From the NCBI GenBank assembly GCA_963745405.1, contig CAVUWY010000002.1:310001-374000 (forward strand): a stretch of 64,000 bases of DNA, given 5' to 3'. The notes beneath the pieces were generated by a model. It saw only the letters and a program-made list of their open reading frames with translations. It was not told the DNA's origin and did no database searches. The first letter of the stretch is position 1. Each line of letters starts with the position of its first letter. Origin of the DNA: C-114 sp963745405 (GTDB lineage Bacteria > Chloroflexota > Limnocylindria > Limnocylindrales > CSP1-4). The position numbers and the translations under genes were made by a program. This document shows, piece by piece, positions 1 to 9,067 of the stretch.

Positions 1-1
1 C

Positions 2-1603
2 GACGAGGTTCCGGCCACCGTTGTCGGCGATGTCGGACGGGTCCGCCAGGTCGTCCTCAACCTCCTTTCGAACTCGGTGAAGTTCACCGAGCGGGGCGAG
101 ATCCACGTCCACGTCGGAGCACGACCGGCGCCTGAACAGCCGAAGAAGGGCGGCAAACGGCCAACGTGGGTGTTGACCGTCGTCGTTCGCGACACCGGCA
201 TCGGCATCGCACCGGAGCGGCGCGATCGGCTCTTCCAGTCGTTCAGCCAGCTCGACGTGAGCGTCACCCGCCGGTACGGCGGCACCGGCCTCGGGCTGGC
301 CATCAGCCGGCGCCTGGCCGAGGCCATGGGCGGCGACCTGACGGTCGAGAGCAGCGGCGTCGTCGGCGAGGGCAGCACGTTCGCCTTCTCCCTGCTCGCT
401 GAGGAGGGGGTCGCGGCGACCACGTCCACCCGCCGTCGCGAGGAGCCGACGGACCTCGTCGGCCGGCACGTCCTCGTCGTCGACGACAACGCGACCAATC
501 GGCGCATCCTCACCGCCCAGCTCGCCCGCTGGGGGATGGAGTCGCGGGAAACGGAGTCGTCGGTCGAGGCCCTGGCCTGGATCGAGGCCGGCGAGCGCTT
601 CGACTTGGCCCTGGTCGACCATCTCATGCCGGAGCTCGACGGGCTTGCCCTCACCGAGGCCATCCGCCGGGCCCGCCCGACTGACGCCCCGGCCATCATC
701 GTCCTCTCGTCGGTCGGCCAACGGGGGGCTCGTGAGGCCGATGACGTGATGTTCCTCACGAAGCCGGTCAAGCCGTCCGCCCTCCACGACGCGATCGTCA
801 CCACGCTGGCGCCGGCGACGGCTACCTCGACCGCCCGTCGCACGCCAGCCAAGCAGGAGCGCCGCGACGCCCAGATCTCGCTCGACCGACGCCTCCACAT
901 CCTCGTCGCCGAGGACAACGCCGTGAACCAGAAGCTCGCGATGCGCCTCCTCGAACGGCTCGGCTACGCGGCGGACCTCGCGGAGAACGGGCTCGAAGCG
1001 ATCGCCGCCATCGAGCAGAAGCACTACGACGTCGTCTTCATGGACGTCCAGATGCCCGAGCTCGATGGCCTCGAGGCGACGCGCCGGATCGTCGCCCGAT
1101 GGGATCGGGCGCACCGACCGACGATCGTGGCGATGACCGCCAACGCGATGGACGGCGACCGGGAGATGTGTCTCGCCGCGGGCATGGACGACTACCTGAG
1201 CAAGCCGATCCGGCCCGAGGAACTCGCCGCGGCCCTGGACAGGGCGGCCGACGCTCGCCTTGCCGGCACGAAGGGGTCGGGTCGGAACGGCGCCTCGAAG
1301 ACCCGCTCCAACGGTGACACGAAGTCGGCGGCCAAGGCCGCTCCGAAGGCCGGCTCGAACGGTGACACGAAGTCGGCGGCCAAGGCCGCTCCGAAGGCCA
1401 GCGGGAACGGCGGGGCGAAGGCGAGTAACGGCGTAGCGAAGTCGAGTGGGAACGGCGCAGCGAAGGTGCGCTCCAACGGGGCCTCGAAGACGGGCTCGAC
1501 AGGGGCTGCCAAGCCGGCCGCGGGCAAGGCCCCCAAGGCCGGCTCGAACGGGGCCACCAAGTCGGCGGCAAAGACGACCGCGAAGCGAAAGGGCAGCCGA
1601 TGA
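2..1603 (+). CDS. Hybrid sensor histidine kinase, C-terminal part (ATPase plus two receiver domains)
   Basis: The gene is cut by the left edge; the frame is open from base 2 and no start is visible. Residues 1-135 are the HATPase_c domain: N-box (NLLSNSVKF), then DTGIGI and GTGLGLAI. Receiver 1 (about 155-270) has the phosphoacceptor Asp206 in LVDHLMPELDG; receiver 2 (about 298-415) has Asp348 in FMDVQMPELDG, and TKPVKP/SKPIRP motifs follow. This matches BarA/GacS-type hybrid kinases that pass phosphate from receiver to a separate Hpt protein, which is the next gene (4-bp ATGA overlap). The last 110 residues are a low-complexity Ala/Lys/Ser/Gly/Asn tail with a 16-residue direct repeat (48 bp, 1310-1405), unusual for a kinase. 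The signal sensed lies in the missing N-terminus. Confidence 0.93.
   Translation, partial: DEVPATVVGDVGRVRQVVLNLLSNSVKFTERGEIHVHVGARPAPEQPKKGGKRPTWVLTVVVRDTGIGIAPERRDRLFQSFSQLDVSVTRRYGGTGLGLAISRRLAEAMGGDLTVESSGVVGEGSTFAFSLLAEEGVAATTSTRRREEPTDLVGRHVLVVDDNATNRRILTAQLARWGMESRETESSVEALAWIEAGERFDLALVDHLMPELDGLALTEAIRRARPTDAPAIIVLSSVGQRGAREADDVMFLTKPVKPSALHDAIVTTLAPATATSTARRTPAKQERRDAQISLDRRLHILVAEDNAVNQKLAMRLLERLGYAADLAENGLEAIAAIEQKHYDVVFMDVQMPELDGLEATRRIVARWDRAHRPTIVAMTANAMDGDREMCLAAGMDDYLSKPIRPEELAAALDRAADARLAGTKGSGRNGASKTRSNGDTKSAAKAAPKAGSNGDTKSAAKAAPKASGNGGAKASNGVAKSSGNGAAKVRSNGASKTGSTGAAKPAAGKAPKAGSNGATKSAAKTTAKRKGSR
1310..1405 (+). repeat. 48-bp direct repeat encoding an Ala/Lys-rich tail
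   Basis: Two nearly identical 48-bp units begin at 1310 and 1358 and translate as SNGDTKSAAKAAPKA. Shorter, diverged versions continue to the end of the kinase gene, giving a histone-H1-like basic tail. Confidence 0.8.
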
Positions 1604-2001
1604 CCGCCGACCAGACCAACGAGCCGATCGTGGACGCGCCGATCGACAACCCGACGATCGACCGACTGCTCGAGTCGGTCGGGGGGGACGAGTCGTTCCT
1701 CGACGAGCTCACCGAGGCGTACCTCGCCGACGCCCCGGTCCACCTGGCGGCCATCCGCCGGGCGCTCGACGCCGGCTCCGCCGAGGAGCTCGTCCGCCCG
1801 GCCCACACCCTCAAGTCGAGCAGCGCCACGGTCGGCGCCCTGGTCCTGTCCGGCTATGCCCGCGAGCTGGAGCTCGACGCCCGAGGCGGTTCCGTCGCCG
1901 GCGGCGAGGAGCGCCTGGCTGCCGCCGATGCCGAGTTCGGCCGTGTCTCCCACGCCCTCAGCGAGCTCCGCACCGCCCGCTGGCGAACGACGGGGGGCTG
2001 A
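1600..2001 (+). CDS. Hpt domain phosphotransfer protein
   Basis: 133 residues forming one histidine phosphotransfer domain. The phosphorylatable residue is His69 in the motif AHTLKSSSATVGA, followed by the second helix of the four-helix bundle. It would carry phosphate from the receiver domain of the upstream hybrid kinase to the downstream output protein. The ATG overlaps the kinase stop codon (ATGA, 1600-1603), so translation is probably coupled; the next gene starts 4 bp after this stop. The N-terminal 25 residues are acidic and look unstructured. Confidence 0.9.
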   Translation: MTADQTNEPIVDAPIDNPTIDRLLESVGGDESFLDELTEAYLADAPVHLAAIRRALDAGSAEELVRPAHTLKSSSATVGALVLSGYARELELDARGGSVAGGEERLAAADAEFGRVSHALSELRTARWRTTGG

Positions 2002-2005
2002 GAGG

Positions 2006-3103
2006 ATGGCGGTGGACCAGGAGCTGCCGGGCGGGATGGCCGGCGAGGTAGCGGCCGGACCGGGTTCCGGCGCGCGCATCCTCGTCGTCGACGACAGCCG
2101 GGTGAACCGGCTCATGCTGACGCGGCTCCTCACGTCGCTCGGCCATGAGCCGATCGAGGTCGAGAACGGCAGGGCAGCCCTCGAGCGCCTCCGCGACGCC
2201 GGGGCCGACCCGATCGACCTCGTCCTCCTCGACCTCGTCATGCCCGAGCTCGACGGCTACGAGACGCTCGCCCTCATGAAGGACGACCCGAACCTCGCCG
2301 CGATCCCGGTCATCGTGATCTCCGACGTCGACGACATCGCCAGCGTCGTCCGCTGCATCGAGATGGGTGCCGCCGACTACCTCCCCCGCCCGTACGAGCC
2401 GTCGATCCTCCAGGCCCGCATCGGCACATCGGTCGAGAACGCCCGGCTCGTCCGGACGATCTCCCGCCAGCGGGGCGCCCTGGCCCGCTTCCTCTCGCCC
2501 CAGGTCGCCGAGCTCGTCTCGAGCCCGGAGGGCGAGGAGATGCTGGTCGGCCATCGCCGCCGGATCACGGCGGTCTTCTGCGACCTCCGCGGCTTCACCG
2601 CGTTCACCGAGACGGCCGAACCGGAGGAGCTCCTCGGCGTCCTCCGCGAATACCACGCGGCGATGGGCGACCTCGTCGTCGAGCACGGCGGGACGCTCGA
2701 GCACTTCGCCGGCGATGGGATGCTCGTCTTCTTCAACGACCCGATCCTCCAGGACGACCACGAGCTGCGAGCGGTCCGGATGTCGATCGCGATGCGCGAG
2801 CGGTTCGACGACCTGGCGGCGCGCTGGCGTAAGCGCGGCTACGGGCTCGGTTTCGGGGTCGGCGTCGCCGTCGGCTTCGCGACACTCGGCCGGATCGGCT
2901 TCGAGGGCCGTCACGACTACGCGGCGATCGGCGCCGTCGTCATCCTCGCCTCACGCCTCAGCACGAAGGCGCTCGACGGTCAGATCCTCCTGAGCCAGCA
3001 GGCCTACGCCGCCGTCGAGGGCCAGATCCAGGTGGAGGAGGCCGGTGAGCTCGAGCTGAAAGGCTTCAGCCGGCCGATGCCGGCCTACCTCGCGACGCGC
3101 TGA
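2006..3103 (+). CDS. Response regulator with class III adenylate/guanylate cyclase output
   Basis: 365 residues. The N-terminal receiver (about 24-145) has Asp76 in LLDLVMPELDG. A linker helix leads to a class III cyclase homology domain (about 180-365) with both metal-binding aspartates, Asp193 (FCDLRGFT) and Asp237 (AGDGMLVFF). The domain ends with the RPMPAY motif typical of bacterial cyclases. The open frame extends upstream to 1856, but ATG 2006, just after the Hpt stop and preceded by GAGAGG, is the sensible start. This is the output of the three-gene phosphorelay: phosphorylation should alter cAMP or cGMP synthesis. The 3' end overlaps the convergent PIN gene by 19 bp. ATP versus GTP specificity is not resolved. 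Confidence 0.92.
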   Translation: MAVDQELPGGMAGEVAAGPGSGARILVVDDSRVNRLMLTRLLTSLGHEPIEVENGRAALERLRDAGADPIDLVLLDLVMPELDGYETLALMKDDPNLAAIPVIVISDVDDIASVVRCIEMGAADYLPRPYEPSILQARIGTSVENARLVRTISRQRGALARFLSPQVAELVSSPEGEEMLVGHRRRITAVFCDLRGFTAFTETAEPEELLGVLREYHAAMGDLVVEHGGTLEHFAGDGMLVFFNDPILQDDHELRAVRMSIAMRERFDDLAARWRKRGYGLGFGVGVAVGFATLGRIGFEGRHDYAAIGAVVILASRLSTKALDGQILLSQQAYAAVEGQIQVEEAGELELKGFSRPMPAYLATR

Positions 3104-3642
3104 GGGAGTTCGCCCGCCCGTCGTCTGAGCGTGGCGAGATAGGCGCCCGAACCGGACCACCGCGGCCACGTGACGTCCCGCTCGGACGGTGTCTCGTACG
3201 GAGCGGGTGACTCGGACGTCCTTCGCGATCGCTCGTCGGACAGGTCGACGATCGACGAACCGCTCGCGACGATGAGCTCGCTGTCGAAGGTGGCAAGGTC
3301 GGCCCCGAGCGATTGGGCAAGCGCGAGGTAGGCCGCGTCGTACGCAGTCAACCCCCATCGCTCGATGAGATCGAGGGCGGCAAGCAGAGTCGGTCTGTCG
3401 ACCTCGGCGGTCGTGAGCCCGAGCTGATCCAGTTCGAACAACGCCTCGATGACCGCGGCACCAGTGTTCCCATGACCCTTCGTCAGAGCGTTGACGATCT
3501 CGAGCCAGAAGTGGGCGGGCACGATCAGTTCCGTACGCTCCTCCAGCCAGCGATCGATCGCCGCTCGTGCGACCGGCGATGCTCGCTCAGGCCGGACGAG
3601 CGCGATCCCGACCGAGGCGTCGACGACCATCCGATCGCTCAT
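3085..3642 (-). CDS. PIN-domain ribonuclease toxin (VapC-like)
   Basis: 185 residues. The PIN active-site acids are all present: Asp8 (VVDASV), Glu48 (FWLEIVNAL), Asp102 (YDAAYLALA) and Asp120 (ATFD). VapC family toxins cleave tRNA or rRNA when the antitoxin is degraded. The last 45 residues after the PIN core are Arg/Ser/Pro-rich, and the family normally ends near residue 135, so this is a C-terminal extension that runs into the convergent cyclase gene. The start overlaps the stop of the upstream antitoxin by 4 bp, the usual antitoxin-toxin arrangement. Confidence 0.87.
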   Translation of the reverse strand: MSDRMVVDASVGIALVRPERASPVARAAIDRWLEERTELIVPAHFWLEIVNALTKGHGNTGAAVIEALFELDQLGLTTAEVDRPTLLAALDLIERWGLTAYDAAYLALAQSLGADLATFDSELIVASGSSIVDLSDERSRRTSESPAPYETPSERDVTWPRWSGSGAYLATLRRRAGELPQRVAR

Positions 3643-4064
3643 CGGCCGGACTCCCGATACGGCGGCCGGACCGCGTCCGCGTCGAAGTCGGGATCGTCAC
3701 GTGATCGTTCGTGCCTCATCGGGGTGACCGCGTCCGCTGTGCCAGCTCGCCGGAGCACATCATCGAGGTGGGCCGCACGAGCGTCCCGTTCCTGGCGTAT
3801 CAGGGTCGCCCCGTCGGGCTCCTCGAGGATCTCGGGGTGCTCACGGGCCATCCGCTCGCGGAAGGCATCGAGGCGATCCAGCGCCGCCAGGGCGCGTCGC
3901 TTGCGCTCCTCGGCGTCGTCGTCGAGTCGCTGGGCATCCTCGACCGAGACGAGCACGGCCATCGGCCGATGGTCGCGCTCGATAAGGATCCGCTCACCGG
4001 CGGACGCGGCATCGAGCAGCTCGCCGAGCTTGCCGCGCAGCTCCAAAGCCGTGATGGTTCTCAT
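3639..4064 (-). CDS. Phd/YefM-family antitoxin
   Basis: 141 residues. The N-terminal 60 residues match the Phd/YefM fold (ALELRGKLGELLDAASAGERILIERDHRPMAV, a repressor domain that dimerises on DNA). The rest is a highly charged, probably disordered tail that would wrap the toxin; at 141 residues the protein is longer than the common 75-90. It is first in a two-gene operon with the PIN toxin. A perfect inverted repeat sits across the ATG and is a natural autorepression site. Confidence 0.83.
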   Translation of the reverse strand: MRTITALELRGKLGELLDAASAGERILIERDHRPMAVLVSVEDAQRLDDDAEERKRRALAALDRLDAFRERMAREHPEILEEPDGATLIRQERDARAAHLDDVLRRAGTADAVTPMRHERSRDDPDFDADAVRPPYRESGR

Positions 4065-4076
4065 GGCAAACCATGA
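4061..4076. promoter_or_regulatory. Palindrome at the antitoxin start, candidate autoregulatory operator
   Basis: TCATGG-CAAA-CCATGA is a perfect 6-bp inverted repeat with a 4-base spacer. It covers the antitoxin ATG (4062-4064). Phd-type antitoxins repress their own operon by binding palindromes near the promoter, so the position fits. No binding data exist. Confidence 0.5.
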
Positions 4077-4166
4077 TAGTCAGCCATATCAATCGTGGAG
4101 GTGGTCTCCCGGAGCCAGCGATAAGAGCCTTGTCGCTGCGATGGGCCCCGCGCACAATGGCCGGGC

Positions 4167-6049
4167 ATGGATGACCCGACTGCTGGTGGGGGGTCGCCGC
4201 CGATAGTCGCGACCACTGCGCGCACAGGCACCATCACGCGCGGCTTCCTGTTCTCCGACCTTCGCGGGTACACCCAGTTCGTCGAGACGCACGGCGCCGC
4301 GGCGGCCGCCGATGTCCTCGTTCGCTACCGGGCCCTCGTCCGCGACCTCGTCAGCCGGCACGCCGGGGCCGAGATCAAGACCGAGGGAGACAGCTTCTAC
4401 GTCGTGTTCGACGTGGTGAGCGACGCCGTCCAGTGCGGACTCGAGATCGTCGACAAGGCGCGCGCGGCATCGATCGAGCGGCCCGAGGCGCCGATCGCGG
4501 TCGGCATCGGGATCCACGCCGGCGAGACGATCGAGACGCCGGACGGCTACGTCGGCGGGCCGGTCAACATCGCGGCGCGGCTCTGCGCCCTGGCCGGTCC
4601 CGGCGAGGTCCTGGTCAGCGACACGGTCCGGGCCCTGACCCACACGGTCCTGTCGGTCAGCTTCGTCCCCCACGGCAAGAAAGCCCTCAAGGGCGTTACC
4701 GACCCGGTCGCCGTGTTTGCCGTGGTCGCGGAGCGTCCGAGCCTCACGGGCATCGGTCGACTGCGCGGGCTATCGCGCGGTGCGCGGGCCGCCATCGCGA
4801 TCGTGGTCGTCATCGCCGTCGTCGGGGTCGGGGCATTCGCCGCCAACGCCCTCCATCGTGGCGCCGGCCTCCCGCCCGGGGCGTGGAAGATCGGCGTGGA
4901 TGTGCCCCTCACGGGTAAGGCGGCATCCGGCGGTGCTCCGATCGCAAACGGGGTCACCCTGGCGGTCGACGAGGCGAACACGGCGGGCGGCATCGATGGC
5001 GCCCAGCTTTCGGTCGACGAGATGGATGACGGCAGCTCGGGGCAGGTCGCTCAGGATCCCGTTCGCGGCGCCGCGAACGTCACGGCCATGGTCGCCGATC
5101 CCAGAGTGGTTGCGATGGTCGGGCCCCGGTCATCCGGCGTCGCGGCCTCGGAGATCCCGATAACGAACCGGGCCGGACTCCTCGAGTGCAGTCCCGCGAA
5201 CACAACACCCGGCCTGACGAAGCCCCGCGACGGCGCCCTCGATCTCCGATCGGCATTCCCGACCCGCATCAACTACATCCGGACGGCGCCGTCGGACGAC
5301 ATCCAGGGCCCTGCCCTCGCCGCGTTCGTCTACACGGACCTCGGCGCGAAGTCGACGCTCGTCATCGACGACGCCGACAAGGGTCGGCAGATCGCGGACG
5401 ACTTCTCCGCCGCATACACGAAACTCGGTGGCACCGTCGTCCGCAAGGCGTTGAACAAGGGCGCCGACCCTGCGTCCGTGCTCGATCCGCTGTCAGCTCG
5501 AGCGGTACTCCGGGAGCGGTGTTCTTCGGCGGATTTACCGAGACAGGGGCACCCGACGTGCGGAAGGCGATGGTGACCGGCGGTCACGGCGCGATCCCGT
5601 TCGTGAGCTGGGACGGCATCCAGGATGGGTCCGGGGCCGACCAGGGCTCATTCATCCAGACAGCCGGGCCGGCCGCCGCCGGCTCGTACTTCTCGCACGC
5701 CTCCTTTGCGGCCCCGAAGTCCGATTTCGTGTCTCGCTATCACGCCCGGTTCGGCAGCGATCCCGACGAGTACGCGTCGGCAGCGTACGCGTGCACCCAG
5801 GTGATCCTCGACTGCCTGCGGGCCGTCGCCGCGACCGGACCGAGCGCCGATGGGCTGCGCGAGGCGGTCCGCTCCTACGCCGTCGACGCGAAGAGCCGCT
5901 TCGACACGGTCATCGGCAACATCGGCTTCGATGCGAATGGCGATTCGCTCGAGCAGTTCGTGACCTTCTACAAGGTCGACGCATCCGCCCAGGGCGGGAA
6001 GGGCGACTGGGTCATCGACAAGCAGCAGGACTACGGCCCCGCTCCGTAA
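4167..6049 (+). CDS. Membrane adenylate cyclase fused to a Leu/Ile/Val-type ligand-binding domain (frameshifted)
   Basis: Reading from ATG 4167: a class III cyclase domain with both metal aspartates (Asp31 in FSDLRGYT, Asp75 in KTEGDSFYVVF; Lys71 suits adenine), one membrane helix (about residues 208-230), then a type I periplasmic-binding domain (GAWKIGVDVPLTG...). The frame reaches a stop at 5576, but the rest of the binding domain (GAVFFGGFTETGAPDVRKAM to the end) continues in another frame. One base is missing near 5483-5495. The corrected product would be about 627 residues. The topology is reversed compared with classical receptor cyclases: the cyclase is N-terminal and cytoplasmic, the amino-acid or amide sensor C-terminal and outside. 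The shift may be a sequencing error or a true lesion. Confidence 0.82.
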
Positions 6050-6106
6050 GCCGCCCTCGGAGGGCGCCGGCTGCCACACGAGCGCGGTTCGTGGCACCAT
6101 CCGTCC

Positions 6107-6805
6107 GTGGCCACCACAGTCCGCGTCCCGAACTTCCTGCCGAGCACTGCGTCGCTCCGGTTCGGCAACTCGTGGCCGCATCAGCCCGACCTGCACCTCG
6201 ACATCGCCGGCCAGCTGAGCATCGGCATCGGCGACGCCGCCAACGGGCTCTGCGGCGGGATGGCGTTCGTGACGGCCGACCACCATCGGGCCGGCGTGCC
6301 GATCTGGACCGACGAGACGGCCCCGGCCGAGGGTTCGACCCATTTCAAGACACTCGTCCGGCGCCAGCTCGACAGCTTCGACCTCGGTCTCCTGCCCTTC
6401 CGCTTCCTCGCCTTCCAGGCGTTCCGGCCCGACACGCCGACCCCCTGGAGCGAGCGACTCGGGATCGCGGGACGCCTGGAGGTGACCGCCCGCGACGAGT
6501 GGCCGCGTGTCCGGGCGAGACTCGACGCCGGTGAGCTCGTCAATCTCGGCCTCGTCCGGACGACCTCGGCCGACCCGCGCCGGCTGACCTCGAATCACCA
6601 GGTGCTGGCCTACGGCTACACGATCGACGACGACGGCGCGGTGTCGATCGCCGTCTACGACCCGAACCACCCGCTCGACGACTCGATCGAGCTCCGGCTC
6701 ACGCTCGCCGCCGACGGCTCCCTCTCCGGCCTCAGCCAGTCGACCGGTGAGCCGCTCTTCGCCTTCTTCCGCTACCCGTACAAGCCGAAGCCGCCGACGG
6801 ACTGA
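6107..6805 (+). CDS. Papain-like cysteine protease-like protein of unknown function
   Basis: 232 residues from a GTG start; no signal peptide or membrane segment. I do not recognise a named family, but the order of conserved-looking motifs suggests a papain-fold triad: Cys49 (NGLCGGMAF), His164 (SNHQVLAYGY) and Asp185 or Asn187 (VYDPNHP). The spacing fits C39/C1-like folds. Transglutaminase-like or purely structural roles are possible. The gene stands alone 57 bp after the cyclase-receptor. Confidence 0.6.
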   Translation: MATTVRVPNFLPSTASLRFGNSWPHQPDLHLDIAGQLSIGIGDAANGLCGGMAFVTADHHRAGVPIWTDETAPAEGSTHFKTLVRRQLDSFDLGLLPFRFLAFQAFRPDTPTPWSERLGIAGRLEVTARDEWPRVRARLDAGELVNLGLVRTTSADPRRLTSNHQVLAYGYTIDDDGAVSIAVYDPNHPLDDSIELRLTLAADGSLSGLSQSTGEPLFAFFRYPYKPKPPTD

Positions 6806-6808
6806 GGG

Positions 6809-7072
6809 TCAGGGATCGACCACAGCGTCGGGAAATCGCTCCCCAAGCTCGTAGATCGAGAAGGAGCGAAGCTCGAGCGTCTCCCACGTGCTTGACGTCG
6901 AGATGAACGACACGGCCCTCGAGAGTCGCGAGACCTCGTTCTCGAGCGTTACGGAGGCGCCGCGGCGTCGAAGGCTCGGCGGGACCTCATCCATGGTCTC
7001 CGACGCCAGCTCGGGCCCGTGCATCTCGAGCACCCGTTCGATGATCTGCATGTCGACGATGCTTCCCACCAC
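6809..7072 (-). CDS. Small hypothetical protein downstream of the HNH nuclease
   Basis: 87 residues from GTG 7072, 36 bp after the HNH stop and on the same strand, so it could be co-transcribed. It is acidic, predicted helical, with no membrane segment, and I recognise no family. The region is less GC-rich than its surroundings, like the HNH and mrr genes. It could be a partner or immunity factor of the nuclease, but that rests on position only, and the ORF could be fortuitous. Confidence 0.35.
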   Translation of the reverse strand: MVGSIVDMQIIERVLEMHGPELASETMDEVPPSLRRRGASVTLENEVSRLSRAVSFISTSSTWETLELRSFSIYELGERFPDAVVDP

Positions 7073-7108
7073 CGGACCATGCCACGATCGGATCAGATCG
7101 TCGATCCC

Positions 7109-8056
7109 TTAGGCGGGCGCAGATCCCTGGAAGACGCGCCGCTGGTGATAGCGGATCTGGTCAGGGCTCGGCCACTTGCGCCTGTCGGAGGGAAGCAGCA
7201 GTCGGACGCCGTCACTCAATTCGATTCGAGATCTGCCATCTGGCGACTCGATCATCCGTCGAGCGAGCGCCGGGGAGGTTTGCACCTCGAGTCCGCCATC
7301 CGTGGCAGATCGGAGCGTAAACAGCCCGGCATCGAACAGCTTGTGGACGGTCGGCGTCATGGACACGCCGTTCGTCAGGGAGTCCGGGCCACGGTCCGAA
7401 ATGGGCCTGATGTGCGCCGCCTCAACGAGGGAGGTGACTCGCCCTTGAGGGATCACACCTGCGCTGAACTGCGTCACCGAGCATTGGAAATCGTAGGCCC
7501 GCACGACGCCCTCACGGAAGGTGGCGCTCCGCTCGAGGGCTGACACGAGGCGGCGCGTTCGCTCGGCAATGAGTGCTCCCTCGACATGCTCAGATCGTTC
7601 GGGATAAACAACTGGCTCAGTTGTCGCGCTCCCACTCAAGAGAAGGATCGTCGCAAGGTCAGCATCTTCAAGCCTTCGAACGGAGCGGCCCGAGGTATTG
7701 ATATCTCGATGCTCGGGAGAGACTTCCTTCAGCCAGCCTTCAATTGGCTCGCCTCCGACGTCGCGAGGCACCGGCTGACCGAATTCGTGAACGCGGTCGT
7801 CGTACCTCACCTCCCAGAGCGGCGCCCCGGATTCGGTGACCCGGATGCTTCTTATAGGAGGACTCGAGAGAGAAGCCCACCCGATGAAGCCTTGTCGCCC
7901 GAGTCCGCCCGCCAACGGCTCGTAGATGATCGCGATCAGTGGCTCGCCCCGCTCGAGTGGCTCGAACCACTTCAGATACCGAACTGGGAACTCGTACGAC
8001 GTCGCCGTGTCCGCGTATCCGCTATCGGGCTTGGACATGAGGACAAGCGCCGTCAT
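7109..8056 (-). CDS. HNH endonuclease, probable modification-dependent restriction enzyme
   Basis: 315 residues. The C-terminal part (about 190-290) is an HNH_2-type nuclease: YDFQCSVT, then EAAHIRPISDRGPDSLTNGVSMTPTVHKLFDAG, with the His pair and the central Asn. The N-terminal 110 residues (tyrosine- and glycine-rich, IAIIYEPLAGG...GFIGWAS) read like a PUA/EVE-type beta barrel, the kind that flips and reads modified bases; this is inference from pattern only. ATG 8056 lies 2 bp after the mrr stop; a second in-frame ATG is at 8038. Base composition is lower in GC than the flanks, a sign of transfer. Confidence 0.82.
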   Translation of the reverse strand: MTALVLMSKPDSGYADTATSYEFPVRYLKWFEPLERGEPLIAIIYEPLAGGLGRQGFIGWASLSSPPIRSIRVTESGAPLWEVRYDDRVHEFGQPVPRDVGGEPIEGWLKEVSPEHRDINTSGRSVRRLEDADLATILLLSGSATTEPVVYPERSEHVEGALIAERTRRLVSALERSATFREGVVRAYDFQCSVTQFSAGVIPQGRVTSLVEAAHIRPISDRGPDSLTNGVSMTPTVHKLFDAGLFTLRSATDGGLEVQTSPALARRMIESPDGRSRIELSDGVRLLLPSDRRKWPSPDQIRYHQRRVFQGSAPA

Positions 8057-8058
8057 GC

Positions 8059-8962
8059 CTATCCGCCCTCGAAGTAGGACTCGTCGACCCGCTTCAGCTC
8101 ATGGCGGGCGAAGGTGGAAACGCCAACACCGTGTTCGATCATGAGTTCGGTGAGTCTCTGTCCATCAATCAGCACGATTCGCTTTCCAATCGAGCCTGCG
8201 TAGGTCCGCGCTCCCTCCGTGAAGGCTGATGTCGTGATAAAGACGCCCTTCGTAGAGCGATGTCCGTCGAGACTTCCGGCAAACATTTGGATTTCGGGAC
8301 GTCCAACCGATTGCTCCCAACGCTTGGCTTGCACGTAGACAGCGTCCAACCCGAGTCGGTCTTCGTTGATGATCCCGTCAATGCCGCCGTCGCCCGATCT
8401 TCCGACAGCCCGCCCGGCGTCCGCGCGCGATCCGCCGTAACCCATTGCCAGAAGGAGATCAATCACGAGGAGTTCGAAGAACTGGGCGACGCCGAGTGAA
8501 CCCGCTCGAGTAGCTCAGTGGCCAGTGTCGCTCGCAGTGTGCTGGCGGCCCGCTCGATGATTTCCTCAGGGGTGTCAGCTCCCTCACCCAACACCGGAGA
8601 GGAGTCCGTGGCGCCGCCGGTCCTGGCGCGAAATTGGTTGAATTCCGGAAACGTCGCCAGGTCGTTCGCCGTAATCGCCCCGTTGTGGATGCCACAAACG
8701 AGCGACCTCGATCGGTGATTCGATAGAGACCCCGCCCAGGGCGTTCGAGCACGCCGGCCTTGTTGAGGTAAGTGCACGCCCAGGCAACCCGGTTCGTAAA
8801 GACAGCCTGAAACCCGCTTGGCAAGAGTGCTGCCCGCTCGTCGTCGCTGAGTTGGAAATGGTCCCCGAGTTCCCGAATTAACTCTTGAAGTCGGTGCGGC
8901 TGCCCATCGAGGCACACCTCAAGGAGCGGACGCATGATCGACTGATAAGTCGGGATCGCCAA
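8059..8962 (-). pseudogene. mrr: Mrr-type restriction endonuclease with two frameshifts
   Basis: All parts of a full-length Mrr are present but in three frames. Frame 1 (8962 to about 8690) holds the Mrr_N winged-helix domain (PTYQSIMRPLLE...LLPSG). Frame 2 (about 8690-8480) continues HNGAITANDLATFPEF...LLERV. Frame 3 (about 8480-8059) holds the catalytic domain with GGIDGII and QAKRW (the PD-(D/E)xK Asp and Lys). Each junction is repaired by adding one base: near 8688 inside VAS-HNG and near 8484 inside SP-QFFELL. The start is TTG 8962 behind a strong GGGAGGGG. Mrr cuts methylated DNA. Because repair is so simple, an intact gene with consensus errors is as likely as a dead one. Confidence 0.85.
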
Positions 8963-9067
8963 CGTCCCCTCCCGTGACCATGACGAGACACGCTGATGAT
9001 CGCACCGATGTTTGGTGAGATCGAGCCCCTATCTGATGAAGGTCCGCACCTTCGCTACCATCCGGGG

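Noticed and set aside
5186..6049. Separate gene starting at 5186
   Set aside because: Its first 100 residues are a shadow of the binding-protein frame; conserved sequence begins only at about 5493, where it continues the upstream gene.
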